64,000 bases of DNA, taken from the NCBI RefSeq assembly GCF_024339125.1, contig NZ_CP101417.1, positions 1,798,001-1,862,000 of the forward strand, read 5' to 3'. A model generated the notes under the pieces. That model was not told the origin of the DNA and made no database searches. It was given only the letters and a program-made list of their open reading frames with translations. A program made the position numbers and the translations under genes. Positions within the stretch are counted from its first letter, which is position 1. Every line of letters starts with the position of its first letter. Origin of the DNA: Xanthomonas hortorum (GTDB taxonomy: Bacteria; Pseudomonadota; Gammaproteobacteria; Xanthomonadales; Xanthomonadaceae). This document shows, one piece after another, positions 51,408 to 59,335 of this stretch.

Positions 51408-52982
51408 TCAGCGCGGAGACGGTTCCAACGTCATCAGCACCACATCGTTGCTGCGCATCGGGACGCGGATCTCCACCACGCCATCGGCGCCGACGCGCAC
51501 GCGGCGGTCCTGTTCGGGCGTATCGCGCGTGGCCTGCTGCAACTGCGCCAGCTGACGCGGCGCCAGGTCCTTGGGCATGCCCATGTCGATGTACAGCGAC
51601 AGCGGGTCGTTGCGCCGGTAGCCGGTCTTGCGCACCTGCAGCTGATACGTGCCGGCCGGCACCTGCGTCAGCCGGAATACTAGTGGCGCGCTGTCGGTGC
51701 TGGGCACCTGCCTGGTATAGAACGGGGTATTGCTCACCGCCTGCACCGGCTGCTGCCAATCCCAGGCCAACGCCGCGATGCGTTTGCCATCCACCGCCGC
51801 AAACGCGTGCGCATCGCGCAGCGGAATGTCGCGGCCCTTGAGTGCGTTCAAGTACTTGTAGGCAAACCAGGCCGGCTTGCGGATGCCCTCGCGATTCATC
51901 AGCCCGAAGCCACCGTGGAAGGGCGTGGGCGGCGGGCCGGGTTCTTCGAACAGATCGGTATAGGTCCAGTAGCTCATGCCCTGCACCAGGCCTTGCACCT
52001 GTTTAAGCTTGGTCAGGATGTAGGGCGCGCTGATGTAACTGTCGTGGACGAAATCGCGCGGCGTGTAGCTGCTGCTCCACTCGGTGAAATACAGCGGCAG
52101 ATCCGGGAACGGCGAGGCCTGGATCTGCGCGCGCACCCTTCGCACATCGCCAACAATGGCATCCGGCGATGCAGACAGCTTGGTGTCCTGCTTGCCGTCT
52201 TCATCGAGAAATCCGCCATCCACGCCGTAGGTGTGCGTGCTGACGAAATCGATCGGCAGTTTGTTTTGTGCCACATAGGCCAACAGTTCCGGCACCCATG
52301 CCGCACCGGCCGTGGACGGACCACCGACCCGCAATTGCGGGTCGATCGCCTTGATCGTGCGTGCGGTGTTCGCGTACAGAGCGAAGTAGGCCTGCTGGTC
52401 GGCGTTTTCCCAGAAATCCTTGAGGTTGGGCTCGTTCCACACCTCGAAATACCACTGCCGCACTTCGTCGGCGCCATAGCGCGCGCGGATGTGGCGCACG
52501 TAGGCATCGATCAGCTGCGTCCACTTGGCCGGATCCGGATGCGAGGTGTTGCCCTTCCAGTAGAAGAGCGTCTGCTCGGAGGTTTTCATCGCGCTCGGGG
52601 TAAAGCCCAATTCCACGAACGGACGAATGCGCTTGGCCAGCAGCGCGTCGTAAAGCTGATCCAGCTTGGTCCAGTCGTAGACGAGTTTTCCGTCGACGTC
52701 TTTCACCGTGCCGAGCACGTCATGGAAGACATCGTGGAAGCGGATGTAGCGAAACCCCAACTCCTGCACAGCCGGAACCAGGTGTGCCTGGGTGTCGCTG
52801 CGGATCAAGGTGCCGGGAAAGTCCGAGCCAATCGACAGAGCGTAGAAACGGTCGACCGGCCCGCTGGCGGTGGCCAGATCCACCTGGATCGTGCGCGGCG
52901 CAGGTGCGATCTCCTGCGCCACTGCCGAGGTCGCCATGCAGCCACTCAATGCGATTGCCAACAAGATCTTCAGACGCATCAT
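51408..52982 (-). CDS. GH39 beta-xylosidase-type glycoside hydrolase
   Basis: Protein of 524 aa. ATG 52982 has a GGGAG ribosome binding site and a signal peptide with ALSGC (possible lipoprotein Cys15). The acid/base Glu184 lies in VWNEPNLKDF and the nucleophile Glu301 in LYFTEWSSSY, both as in GH39 enzymes of the TIM-barrel clan GH-A. A C-terminal beta domain follows (about 415-524). It would act on beta-xylosides in the periplasm or at the surface. No other xylan genes are adjacent. Confidence 0.87.
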   Translation of the reverse strand: MMRLKILLAIALSGCMATSAVAQEIAPAPRTIQVDLATASGPVDRFYALSIGSDFPGTLIRSDTQAHLVPAVQELGFRYIRFHDVFHDVLGTVKDVDGKLVYDWTKLDQLYDALLAKRIRPFVELGFTPSAMKTSEQTLFYWKGNTSHPDPAKWTQLIDAYVRHIRARYGADEVRQWYFEVWNEPNLKDFWENADQQAYFALYANTARTIKAIDPQLRVGGPSTAGAAWVPELLAYVAQNKLPIDFVSTHTYGVDGGFLDEDGKQDTKLSASPDAIVGDVRRVRAQIQASPFPDLPLYFTEWSSSYTPRDFVHDSYISAPYILTKLKQVQGLVQGMSYWTYTDLFEEPGPPPTPFHGGFGLMNREGIRKPAWFAYKYLNALKGRDIPLRDAHAFAAVDGKRIAALAWDWQQPVQAVSNTPFYTRQVPSTDSAPLVFRLTQVPAGTYQLQVRKTGYRRNDPLSLYIDMGMPKDLAPRQLAQLQQATRDTPEQDRRVRVGADGVVEIRVPMRSNDVVLMTLEPSPR

Positions 52983-53151
52983 CGCTCCCACCAGTATTCG
53001 ATCAGGGAGCGTAACCCAGCTCCGGTGCAGCGCTACGGACGGGATGTGGATGCATCTCTTCTCGCCATCGTCGAGTCGGCGATCACGGTAGCCCGCGCGT
53101 CACCGGATGTGTAAAGGGTGCTTGACAGCTAGCCGCGTCAAGCGCATCGTG

Positions 53152-53173
53152 CCTGTCAAGTTCACTTGACAGG
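53152..53173. promoter_or_regulatory. 22-bp palindrome upstream of the membrane protein/XRE pair
   Basis: CCTGTCAAGTTCACTTGACAGG is perfectly palindromic except for its central two bases. A second pair of half-sites (CTTGACAGC and TCAAGC) lies 20-30 bases upstream. It sits about 137 bases before the membrane-protein gene and is a likely XRE operator. The rest of the 327-bp gap shows no gene. Confidence 0.55.
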
Positions 53174-53309
53174 CGAAAGGGATGCATCAGCAGCATAGGC
53201 AATCGGACTGCACACAGGGCTGGCCGGCGCAGCGGTTGATGCGCGGCAGTGCCGAGATGGAGAGCGTTGGCCCGTTATCGAGCGCAACAGTGCAGAAGAG
53301 GCGCAGCTC

Positions 53310-53897
53310 ATGACCAGCTACAACCGCAACGCGCTGGTCGCGCTCTGCCTGGGGTTGGGCTTGCTCGCAGTGGGTGCGCTTGGTCATTGGCGGCTGCTGC
53401 CACTGAGCGCTTACCTTTCCGGGTTGTGTGCAGGTGCGGGCGTGTCGTGCCTGTTGCTGGCGCTGCTGTTTTGGCTGTCGCGCGGCAGCATGCGCGACAG
53501 CACGCGCCCCGCATTGGCGCGGCGTTATCAGCGCGAATTCGGCGTGCCGATGATGTTGTACGTGGTGGTGATGCTGGTCTGGAAATACCTGCTGGCCCAC
53601 GTGGACCCGAACTGGGCGCGCGTGCTGATCGCGTTGTTGCCCGCAGTGTTGGTGGCGTTGGTGATCCGCGCGGTGGCGCGCTACGTGCGCGACTCGGACG
53701 AGATGCAGCGACGGATCGAACTGGAGTCGATCGCCATTGCCGCCGGCCTGGTCAGCGGCGCGTACATGACCGGTGGGTTTCTGCAGGCCGCCGAGCTGAT
53801 CGACATCCCCGCAACGGTGGCGATGCTGTGGGTGTTTCCGCTGTTGTGCGGAATTTACGGCATCACCAAAAGCATCAACGCACGTCGCTTTCAATGA
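53310..53897 (+). CDS. Membrane protein paired with an XRE regulator
   Basis: Protein of 195 aa with about six membrane helices (near 10-28, 32-55, 78-95, 103-122, 140-160, 165-185) and a short polar loop ARYVRDSDEMQRRIELES. No enzymatic motif is visible. It overlaps the next gene, a small XRE regulator, by 4 bases (ATGA). Membrane protein/XRE pairs of this kind (DUF2975/YozG-like layout) are common in bacteria; role unknown. Confidence 0.75.
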   Translation: MTSYNRNALVALCLGLGLLAVGALGHWRLLPLSAYLSGLCAGAGVSCLLLALLFWLSRGSMRDSTRPALARRYQREFGVPMMLYVVVMLVWKYLLAHVDPNWARVLIALLPAVLVALVIRAVARYVRDSDEMQRRIELESIAIAAGLVSGAYMTGGFLQAAELIDIPATVAMLWVFPLLCGIYGITKSINARRFQ

Positions 53898-54094
53898 ACA
53901 GCCGCGTACGCGAACTGCGCGAGGCCAGCGGTTGGTCGCAAGGCGAGCTGGGCGAGCGGCTGGGCGTATCGCGGCAGACCATCAATGCGCTGGAGACCGG
54001 TAAGTACGATCCCAGTTTGCCGTTGGCGTTTCGCATCGCGCGTTTGTTCGGGGAATCGATCGAGCACGTGTTTCTGTTTGAAGACGGGCAGTAG
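53894..54094 (+). CDS. Small XRE-family transcriptional regulator
   Basis: Protein of 66 aa, an almost bare Cro/C1 helix-turn-helix: MNSRVRELREASGWSQGELG, then ERLGVSRQTINALETGKYDP. YozG-like proteins of this size control a membrane gene beside them. The palindrome at 53152 is its likely target. Confidence 0.88.
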   Translation: MNSRVRELREASGWSQGELGERLGVSRQTINALETGKYDPSLPLAFRIARLFGESIEHVFLFEDGQ

Positions 54095-54160
54095 TCGCAG
54101 CGGTCACACCCGACCGGCTGCGGCGTCAGGGAATAGGGGATACCAGGAGAGATGGTGAAC

Positions 54161-55747
54161 ATGGTGAAACAACCCACAGTGGCAGCGGCATTGCTGATTG
54201 CGATGCTGGCTGCCGGATGTCAGCCTGCAAATAAACCTGCTGAAAACACACCTGCGAAAGATGCGCCTGCTGCAACCAAGGCTGGCGCAACTGCACCCGG
54301 CGGCGCGCAGCCACGTGCAGCAACCACGCAGACCGGCACGGCCGCAGCCAATCGCTACGGCACGCTGCAATTCGTCCCGTGCACGCTGAGTTCCGGCAGC
54401 GCGGCAGGCAATATCGAAGCGCAGTGCGCAAGCCTGCGCGTGCCGGAGAATCCGGCCGCACCGACAGGGCGCAGGATCGACTTGAAGATCGCCTGGCTGG
54501 AAAGCGATGCCGGCGCAGGCAACAAGCCCGATCCGGTGTTCTTCATCGCCGGTGGGCCGGGGCAATCGGCGACCGAGGCTGCCGCCATCGCAGCGGCTGC
54601 GTTACGCGAGGTACGCAAAAATCGCGACATTTTTCTGGTCGATCAACGCGGCACCGGGGGATCTCACCCCATGCGGTGCGAGACAGCCGATGGCAAGCCG
54701 TTGCAGGCCGGCATGGCGTCCAGTCCGGAAGAATTGAAGGCCTATGCGCAGCAATGTGCCGAAGGCTTGCAACGCCATACCGACCCGCGTTACTACACCA
54801 CCGCCGAAGCCATCGGCGATCTGGATGCCGTCAGAGCCGCCCTGGGTGCGTCACGCATCGACCTGATCGGTGTGTCTTATGGAACGCGCGTGGCGCAGCA
54901 CTATGCCAAACGCTATCCCGCACAAACGCGCGCCATCGTGCTCGATGGCGTTGCGCCCAGCGATCTGGTGATCAGCGGTGAGTTCGCACGCACGTTTGAA
55001 GACGCTTTGATCCTGCAGTCCGAGCAATGCCGTGCCATCGCGGCCTGTCGCGCGCGCTTTCCCACCGATGTGCGCACGCAACTGCGTACCGTCATGGACC
55101 GCTTGAAGACCGAATCGCCGGAAGTGGAGTACCGCGATCTGCGCACCAACGTCATCAAGCGCGATCGGGTGACCGCTGACGCGGTGATCGGTCTGGCCTT
55201 TACCTTCTCCTATGCACCGCAAAGCGCTGCCCTGCTGCCGCTGGTGCTGGATGAAGCCGCTGCAGGTCGCTACGCGCCGTTGATGGCGTTGTCGCACATG
55301 GACATGCAGATCAACCAGCCCATGCAATGGTCGGTGGTGTGCGCCGAAGATGCCGACCGTTATCGTCCGGCGCCCGCGCACCAGGCATTGCTGCTGGGCG
55401 AGGATGTCCCGCGCAGCGTCTTTGCCGCATGCCCGGTGTGGCCCAGCGGCAAGCGTGCCGCCGATTTCACCGCGCCGCTGCGTTCGCAGGTGCCGGCCTT
55501 GTTGTTGTCCGGTCAGCTGGATCCGGTCACGCCGCCACGCTACGCCGACACCGTGCTCAAGGGACTGCCCAATGGGCGGCATCTGGTTGCGCCCGGGCAG
55601 GGACACAGCGTCATGGCACTGGGGTGCATCCCCAAGCTGATGGCGCAGTTCATCGAAACCGCCAATGCCGGTGCGCTGGATGCGCGCTGCGTTGCCGATC
55701 TCAACAACGTGCCCGCGTTTACCTCGTTCAACGGATGGGAACCATGA
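54161..55747 (+). CDS. Lipoprotein alpha/beta hydrolase (TAP-like)
   Basis: Protein of 528 aa. ATG 54161 fits the AGGAGAG ribosome binding site better than ATG 54152. The lipobox is LAAGC (Cys20), followed by a Pro/Ala/Thr-rich linker (about 21-65). The alpha/beta hydrolase domain has the nucleophile elbow GVSYG near residue 232, an oxyanion loop FFIAGGPGQS near 128 and the TAP-like C-terminus LLLSGQLDPVTPPRYAD with GHSVMALGC. It probably cleaves peptides or esters in the envelope. The next genes form an ABC exporter; the gap is 31 bases. Confidence 0.85.
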   Translation: MVKQPTVAAALLIAMLAAGCQPANKPAENTPAKDAPAATKAGATAPGGAQPRAATTQTGTAAANRYGTLQFVPCTLSSGSAAGNIEAQCASLRVPENPAAPTGRRIDLKIAWLESDAGAGNKPDPVFFIAGGPGQSATEAAAIAAAALREVRKNRDIFLVDQRGTGGSHPMRCETADGKPLQAGMASSPEELKAYAQQCAEGLQRHTDPRYYTTAEAIGDLDAVRAALGASRIDLIGVSYGTRVAQHYAKRYPAQTRAIVLDGVAPSDLVISGEFARTFEDALILQSEQCRAIAACRARFPTDVRTQLRTVMDRLKTESPEVEYRDLRTNVIKRDRVTADAVIGLAFTFSYAPQSAALLPLVLDEAAAGRYAPLMALSHMDMQINQPMQWSVVCAEDADRYRPAPAHQALLLGEDVPRSVFAACPVWPSGKRAADFTAPLRSQVPALLLSGQLDPVTPPRYADTVLKGLPNGRHLVAPGQGHSVMALGCIPKLMAQFIETANAGALDARCVADLNNVPAFTSFNGWEP

Positions 55748-55778
55748 GCCGCACCGACCACGCCACGGAGGCGCTCGC

Positions 55779-56525
55779 ATGATCGTCGTCGACAACCTGC
55801 ACAAATCGTTCAAGACCAAGACCGGGCTGGTGAAAGCCGTCGATGGGGTGAGTTTCAGCGCCGCCGATGGCCAGATCACCGGCCTGCTCGGGCCCAACGG
55901 CGCCGGAAAGACCACCACCTTGCGCATGCTCTACACGCTGATGTCGCCCGATCAGGGCAGCGTGACCGTGGATGGCGTGGACGCCGCCCGCGATCCGGTC
56001 ACGGTGCGCCGCGCACTTGGCGTGTTGCCGGATGCGCGTGGCGTCTACAAGCGGCTGACCGCGCGCGAAAACATCGCTTACTTCGGTGAGTTGCACGGCA
56101 TGTCGCGCACGCTGATTGCCGAGCGCACGCGCCTGCTGTCGGCCGCGTTGGACATGGACGACATTCTCGATCGTCAGACCGAAGGCTTCAGCCAGGGCCA
56201 GCGCACCAAGACCGCGATTGCGCGCGCGCTGGTGCACGACCCGCGCAACGTGATTCTCGACGAGCCCACCAACGGCCTGGACGTGATGACCACGCGCGCG
56301 ATGCGCGGCTTTCTGCAGCAGTTGCGTGCAGAGGGGCGCTGCGTGATTTTTTCCAGCCACATCATGCAGGAGGTGGCGGCGCTGTGCGATCGCATCGTCA
56401 TCGTCGCCAAGGGCACGGTGGTGGCCTGCGGCAGCGCCGACGAACTGCGCGCCAGCACCGGTGAAGACAATCTGGAAGACGCCTTCGTCAAGGCGATCGG
56501 CTCGGACGAGGGACTGCACGCATGA
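55779..56525 (+). CDS. NatA-type ABC exporter ATPase
   Basis: Protein of 248 aa. Walker A GPNGAGKT is at 38-45, signature FSQGQRTKTAIARAL near 150, Walker B NVILDEPTNGLD near 170, and the switch His in FSSHIMQEVAAL. It resembles NatA-type subunits that pair with ABC-2 permeases of the NatB type. It overlaps the permease by 4 bases. Confidence 0.9.
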   Translation: MIVVDNLHKSFKTKTGLVKAVDGVSFSAADGQITGLLGPNGAGKTTTLRMLYTLMSPDQGSVTVDGVDAARDPVTVRRALGVLPDARGVYKRLTARENIAYFGELHGMSRTLIAERTRLLSAALDMDDILDRQTEGFSQGQRTKTAIARALVHDPRNVILDEPTNGLDVMTTRAMRGFLQQLRAEGRCVIFSSHIMQEVAALCDRIVIVAKGTVVACGSADELRASTGEDNLEDAFVKAIGSDEGLHA

Positions 56526-57715
56526 GCACCACATCGTTGTTGTCCACCCTGTGGACGGTACTGCGCAAGGAATTGCGCGATATCGGCCGCGATCGCCGCA
56601 CGCTGGCATTGGCCTTGCTGCTGTCGCCATTGCTGTACCCGATCCTGATCCTGGGCATGGGCGCACTGAGCGAAAGCCGTGTGCGCACGCAGATCGACAA
56701 GCCGCTGGAGATCCCCACGCTCGGTCGCGAGAACGCGCCCAATCTGGTGCGTTTTCTGGCCGCGCAAGGACTCAACGCGGTCGCCGCGCCGGCCGATCTG
56801 ACTGCTGCGATCCGCACCCAGGAGGTGGATGTGGCGCTGCGCATCAGTGACAGCTACGCCGAGGACTGGCGTGCCGGCCGCCCGGCCTTGGTGGAGGTCA
56901 TCAAGGACAGCACGCGGCGCGAGGCCGACGTGCCGGCCATGCGGCTGCAGGCCGCGCTCAGCGCCTACAGTCAACAGGTTGGTGCACTGCGCTTGCTGGC
57001 GCGCGGCATCGATGCGCAGGTGGGCAGGCCGCTGGAAATCGCAGCCCAGGACCTGGCCACCGCCGACGCCAAGCGCGGGCAAATGATGGCGATGCTGCTG
57101 CCGGTGCTGCTGGTGATCACCTCGTTTCTGGGCGGCGCCTCGCTGATTCTGGATGCCACCGCCGGCGAGCGCGAACGCCAGTCGCTGGAGCCGTTGCTGG
57201 CCACACCGGCGCCACGTAGCGCGATTGTCAGCGGCAAGATCGCCGCCGCCTGCGTGATCGGCATGGTGTCGTTGTTGCTCACGCTGCTGGCGTTCAAGCT
57301 GAGTGCGCAGTTGTCCACCTCGAACCTGGGGCGCCAGCTCAATGTCGGGTTCGTGCCTATGTTGCAGATGCTCTTCATCCTGGTCCCGATGTTGTTCGTC
57401 GGTACCTCGCTGCTGACCTATCTAGCCGCTGCCGCCAAGAGCATGAAGGAAGCGCAGGCGCACATGACCTGGCTACTGCTGCTGCCGATGTTGCCGGGCT
57501 ATGCGTTGATGGCGTATCCGCTGAAGACGCAGTTATGGCACTTCGCGGTGCCGTTTCTGGCGCAGAACCAGATGCTGTTGAAAGTGATACGCCATGAGCA
57601 GATCAATGCGCAGACCTGGGCGGTGTATCTGCTGGCTGGCTTCGGTGTAGCGGCGGTGTTGTGGTACGCGGCGGTGCGGCGGTATCACCAGGAGCGGTTG
57701 GCGATTTCCGGGTGA
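56522..57715 (+). CDS. NatB-type ABC-2 permease
   Basis: Protein of 397 aa. One N-terminal helix (about 20-45), a large extracytoplasmic domain (about 55-180), then five helices between 180 and 390. The layout and motifs (LRDIGRDRRTLALALLLSPL-like N-terminus, LILDATAGERERQSLEPLLA) are those of NatB/ABC-2 exporters. Together with the ATPase it would export Na+ or another substrate; the ion cannot be read from the sequence. Confidence 0.88.
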   Translation: MSTTSLLSTLWTVLRKELRDIGRDRRTLALALLLSPLLYPILILGMGALSESRVRTQIDKPLEIPTLGRENAPNLVRFLAAQGLNAVAAPADLTAAIRTQEVDVALRISDSYAEDWRAGRPALVEVIKDSTRREADVPAMRLQAALSAYSQQVGALRLLARGIDAQVGRPLEIAAQDLATADAKRGQMMAMLLPVLLVITSFLGGASLILDATAGERERQSLEPLLATPAPRSAIVSGKIAAACVIGMVSLLLTLLAFKLSAQLSTSNLGRQLNVGFVPMLQMLFILVPMLFVGTSLLTYLAAAAKSMKEAQAHMTWLLLLPMLPGYALMAYPLKTQLWHFAVPFLAQNQMLLKVIRHEQINAQTWAVYLLAGFGVAAVLWYAAVRRYHQERLAISG

Positions 57716-57719
57716 TGTT

Positions 57720-57951
57720 CCTTCTCCCACCGGGAGAAGGTGGCGCGCAGCGCCGGATGAGGGTACGGGTTGCTGGTGCGAATGCGCAGCTACGATTGTT
57801 GATATTTGTGTGCAATGTGGCTGTTGTCTATCAAGTTCGTGATGTTCACTTCGCCGCCGTACCCTCACCCCAACCCCTCTCCCGCAGGAGAGGGGCTCGC
57901 AATCCCTTCTCCCATCGGGAGAAGGTGCCCGAAGGGCGGATGAGGGTACGG
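57720..57951. repeat. CCTTCTCCC-type repeats with inverted GTACGG ends
   Basis: A single unit lies at 57720-57768 (CCTTCTCCCACCGGGAGAAG... GAGGGTACGG). A composite lies at 57857-57951, starting CCGTACCCTCA and ending TGAGGGTACGG, so it has inverted ends, with two CTCCC hairpins inside. The unit also occurs at 40273. The 57716-58175 gap has no gene. Confidence 0.8.
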
Positions 57952-57964
57952 ATGACCAGTAAAC

Positions 57965-57992
57965 AAAAAGCCCGCATCGCTGCGGGCTTTTT
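57965..57992. terminator. Strong bidirectional terminator
   Basis: AAAAAGCCCGCA pairs with TGCGGGCTTTTT around TCGC, with A- and T-runs on both sides. It lies between the convergent ABC permease (+) and TonB-domain lipoprotein (-) genes. Confidence 0.85.
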
Positions 57993-58040
57993 GTTTGGTG
58001 CCCGACATTCGCCGGGAGTGCAGTGCATCGATCATCGGCA

Positions 58041-58125
58041 GCCATGGGCCATGGGCCATGGGCCATGGGCCATGAGCCAACAACCAACCAATCAACCAAT
58101 CAACGACCAAGCAATCAAGCAACCA
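58041..58125 (+). repeat. Short tandem repeats: GCCATGG heptads and CAAY tetrads
   Basis: Four GCCATGG units and one GCCATGA run from 58041 to 58075, a possible variable-number repeat. Directly after, 58079-58125 is built of CAAC/CAAT-like units (CCAACCAATCAACCAATCAA and similar). They lie about 50-135 bases downstream of the TonB-domain gene's stop. Confidence 0.85.
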
Positions 58126-58175
58126 ACGGACTCACTCAGCCGCATGCAGAACTACTCGATCGCCCAACGCCCCAC

Positions 58176-59195
58176 TCAACCACCCGGGTTAAACGACAGC
58201 GTGCGCCGCGTCGTCACCGGTGCGGCCACCGGTTCGAAGCGCCAGCGCTTGACCGCGTTGAGGGCTTCGCGGTCGAACACGCGCGGCGGATTGGCGCGCA
58301 GCACGCGCGAGGCGGTGATCGAGCCGTCGGTGCCGACGGTCAGTTCCACCAGCACTTCGCCGGAGGTGCCGGCGCGCAGCGCTTCAGGTGGATAGCGCGG
58401 TGCCGGGGTGCTGATCGGGCGCAGCGACTGCGCGCTCGGTGCAGCGGCGGCGGGCGCAGCAGCCGGTGCCGGGCGCGTGGCGGCCGGGGTCGGTGCCGGC
58501 GTCTCGGCCTGACGGCGCGCCGCGGCCTGGCGCTCTGCTTCGGCGGTCTGCTGACGCGCAGCTTCCTGTTGCGCGGCGATCTGCTGCGCAGCGGCCGCCT
58601 CGCGGGTCTGCTGCTCGGCCAGGCGCTTCTGCTCGGCCGCTTGCTTGGCCTTGTCTTCGACCAGCTTCTTGGCCTGTTCTGCATCCTGCTCGGAGCGGTT
58701 GGCGGCGGTCTTCATGCCCGCTTCCAGGCCGGTCTTCAGGCGCGGCAGTGCCGGTGCCTTGGGGTCGACCTTTTCGATCAGCGCGATCAGGCGCTGCGCT
58801 TCGGGGAATTCTTCGCGGCTGATGCCCTGTTCGGCGGCGATCAGCGTGTACGGCATCAGATCGGTCAGCGCGCTGTTGACGGTGGCGTCCTGCGGCTGCT
58901 TCTCGCGCAGTGCCAGGTAGTACTCCACCGCGTTGTCGCCGGCCGGGGCGTACATGCGGTTGTCCTGCAGCGCCTTGGTGGCCGATGCGCGCAGCTGGTC
59001 GGCGGCCATCGACTGCACCTGCGGCGATACCGCAGTGGCTGGCGTGGGCGCGGCGGCCGGTGCCGCAGGCGTGGCGCCGGTGGCCGGCGCGGTGGTGGCG
59101 GCCTTGTCTTCCTGCTTGGAGCAAGCGGCCAGGCCAACCAGCAAAATGACTGGCGCGATCCGGCGTGCCATACGGCCCTGTGTCAGATCCAACAT
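58176..59195 (-). CDS. TonB C-terminal domain lipoprotein
   Basis: Protein of 339 aa with a strong ribosome binding site (AAGGGGGA). The N-terminus is a lipoprotein signal, lipobox GLAAC (Cys25), not the single membrane anchor of normal TonB. An Ala-rich linker, a helical region (60-140), a charged coiled coil rich in Ala, Gln and Lys (about 155-225) and a Pro/Ala stretch follow. The last ~75 residues form a TonB C-terminal domain (PRYPPEALRAGTSGEVLVEL, ALNAVKRWRFEPV). It neighbours a TonB-receptor locus. An energy-transducer role is doubtful without a membrane helix. Confidence 0.82.
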   Translation of the reverse strand: MLDLTQGRMARRIAPVILLVGLAACSKQEDKAATTAPATGATPAAPAAAPTPATAVSPQVQSMAADQLRASATKALQDNRMYAPAGDNAVEYYLALREKQPQDATVNSALTDLMPYTLIAAEQGISREEFPEAQRLIALIEKVDPKAPALPRLKTGLEAGMKTAANRSEQDAEQAKKLVEDKAKQAAEQKRLAEQQTREAAAAQQIAAQQEAARQQTAEAERQAAARRQAETPAPTPAATRPAPAAAPAAAAPSAQSLRPISTPAPRYPPEALRAGTSGEVLVELTVGTDGSITASRVLRANPPRVFDREALNAVKRWRFEPVAAPVTTRRTLSFNPGG

Positions 59196-59335
59196 GCGTC
59201 CCCCTTACCCCGAGTGAGATAGATAACGTTGCTGCGGCGAGCGCCGGCCACTGTTCCCGCAATGGACGGCAAAGCGGCAATCTAGCATTGCTGGGGCGGT
59301 CTAAGCCAAGGGGTGCGCCGAGGTCGGGCGCAATG

